Source: an uncultured Collinsella sp.
GTDB lineage: Bacteria > Actinomycetota > Coriobacteriia > Coriobacteriales > Coriobacteriaceae
Direction of reading: 5' to 3'
Length of the DNA: 23,191 bases
NCBI GenBank assembly: GCA_959599635.1
Contig: CAUGJN010000021.1
Span: 1-23,191, forward strand
Made by a program: the position numbers and the translations under genes
Shown here: positions 22,730-23,191 of the stretch, piece by piece
Layout: the number at the start of each line of letters is the position of its first letter
How positions within the stretch are numbered: position 1 is the stretch's first letter
The notes under the pieces: generated by a model
Seen by the model: the letters and a program-made list of their open reading frames with translations, nothing else
What the model was told of the DNA's origin: nothing
Database searches by the model: none

Positions 22730-22983
22730 CAAGCGGAGGAATTCGAACCCGCAAGGGTGCGGAGCTGAGGAAACGCGAAGCGTTTTCCAGCGCAGCACGC
22801 AAGGAGCGAAGCGACGCAGCGGGGCGCGGCCGCCGACCAGGCGGACGCGGAATCCCTCCGTCCCACACCAGCCAAGAGCCCCTCACGTCAAGCAAATCGA
22901 GCCAACGCCGCCAAGCGGAGGGATTCGAACCCGCAAGGGTGCGGAGCGACGCAGCGGGGCGCGGCCGCCGCAGGCAGACGCGG
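22730..22983. repeat. Duplicated tRNA-like repeat block downstream of tRNA-Gln
   Basis: Module A occurs at 22730-22765 and 22912-22947 (36 bases, one difference). Its minus strand contains GGGTTCGAATCCCTCCGC, which looks like a tRNA T-arm and acceptor end. Module B occurs at 22811-22835 and 22946-22970 (25 identical bases, GC-rich), each followed by a similar CAGGCRGACGCGG. A tRNA 3'-end copy (22850-22865) lies between. No protein-coding signal is convincing here; the open frames are by-products of GC-rich repeats. Confidence 0.8.
22850..22865 (+). repeat. 16-bp copy of the tRNA-Gln 3' end
   Basis: GAATCCCTCCGTCCCA is identical to tRNA positions 22659-22674, 191 bases downstream in the same direction. 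Such repeats of tRNA 3' ends mark attachment sites of integrated elements. Here the interval is too short to hold an element, so it may be a remnant. Confidence 0.65.
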
Positions 22984-22984
22984 T

Positions 22985-23041
22985 GTCGGCACTTGGGGAC
23001 GTTCCTAAGTGCCGACATTATAGGAACGTCCCCAAGTGCCG
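22985..23041. repeat. REP-like palindrome with two alternative hairpins
   Basis: A perfect 21-bp inverted repeat (22987-23007 / 23021-23041) encloses 13 bases. Its left arm can alternatively pair in a smaller 10-bp hairpin (22985-22994 / 23007-23016). The sequence AAGTGCCG and its complement appear three times. The form is that of REP-type intergenic palindromes that RAYT transposases mobilise. No RAYT gene is in the window. Confidence 0.75.
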
Positions 23042-23191
23042 GCTCGGGACTATTTTCGAGGACCCTCCGAAGGACTGTGGCCAAAAAACGGCAAACATGA
23101 GTACTGTTACCGTTGTAGCTACATTTTTTTCTTTAATAAAAGAAGATCTTAATGAGATTTATTCGCATCAAGGTCTTCCTTTAATGAACAC
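23042..23191. other. AT-rich tail with no gene seen
   Basis: The base composition drops sharply in GC after about 23080. No start codon with a ribosome binding site, no convincing reading frame and no clear terminator are seen before the window ends. A T-run at about 23124-23130 has no stable stem next to it. Confidence 0.5.

Noticed and set aside
21621..23084. Minus-strand open frame running over tRNA-Gln, with a GGIRTPN-like peptide
   Set aside because: This peptide pattern is the familiar false translation of tRNA genes. The rest is antisense to the peptidoglycan-binding gene and crosses repeats.
22603..23100. 165-codon plus-strand open frame over the tRNA and repeat block
   Set aside because: It starts at the tRNA and translates repeats. 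No ribosome binding site and no protein-like composition (Arg/Gly/Ser-rich).

Overview
The window looks like the chromosome of a gut Coriobacteriia actinobacterium, most likely Collinsella or a close relative. That is a judgement from the high GC content, the gene content (bifid-type phosphoketolase, Tat-type lipoprotein, PcsB-like hydrolase, alpha-glucan enzymes) and short GC-rich intergenic palindromes. No 16S rRNA or other marker is present to prove it. About thirteen protein genes and one tRNA gene are visible. Most of the content is carbohydrate uptake and alpha-glucan metabolism, mixed with cell-wall and isoprenoid housekeeping genes.

Layout. 1-3.9 kb, minus strand: a phosphoketolase gene (xfp) preceded by a LacI-family regulator gene, with two CG-centred palindromic operators 21 bp apart in the xfp promoter. 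4.0-6.4 kb: murB (+) converges on a Tat-signal, coiled-coil, CHAP-like peptidoglycan hydrolase (-). Between them lies a terminator-bearing element bounded by a perfect 33-bp inverted repeat. 6.7-11.9 kb, plus strand: galE, then malQ and glgP. 11.9-12.3 kb: a convergent gap with three tandem palindromic units built on GTTACAGATYGAGAC. 12.3-16.7 kb, minus strand: a four-gene sugar ABC transporter operon (binding lipoprotein, two permeases, MsmK/UgpC-type ATPase). 17.0-20.4 kb: a GntR/UTRA regulator (-) divergent from a PTS gene (+). 20.5-22.7 kb: a polyprenyl diphosphate synthase, a signal-less two-domain peptidoglycan-binding protein and tRNA-Gln(UUG). 22.7-23.2 kb: repeat-rich DNA with copies of tRNA 3'-end sequence and a REP-like palindrome.

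The most unusual gene is at 17930-20380. It joins a PTS EIIC and EIIB (alpha-glucoside/GlvC-like) to a complete Cof-type HAD phosphatase through an Ala/Ser/Pro-rich linker. My hypothesis is that the sugar is phosphorylated on import and then dephosphorylated by the same polypeptide. That would give free alpha-glucoside for phosphorolytic or transglycosylating enzymes such as MalQ and GlgP, and would control the level of the sugar-phosphate that probably acts as the inducer of the neighbouring GntR/TreR-like repressor. No 6-phospho-alpha-glucosidase gene is seen in the window.

A 12-bp palindrome of the form TTGTTTAAACAA occurs upstream of malQ, at both ends of the gntR/PTS divergent region, and in two variant forms upstream of the ABC operon. 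I infer a local regulon, probably of the GntR protein, joining the PTS, the ABC transporter and malQ-glgP. Several intercistronic hairpins (malQ/glgP, binding protein/permease, permease/ATPase) could set relative expression within these operons.
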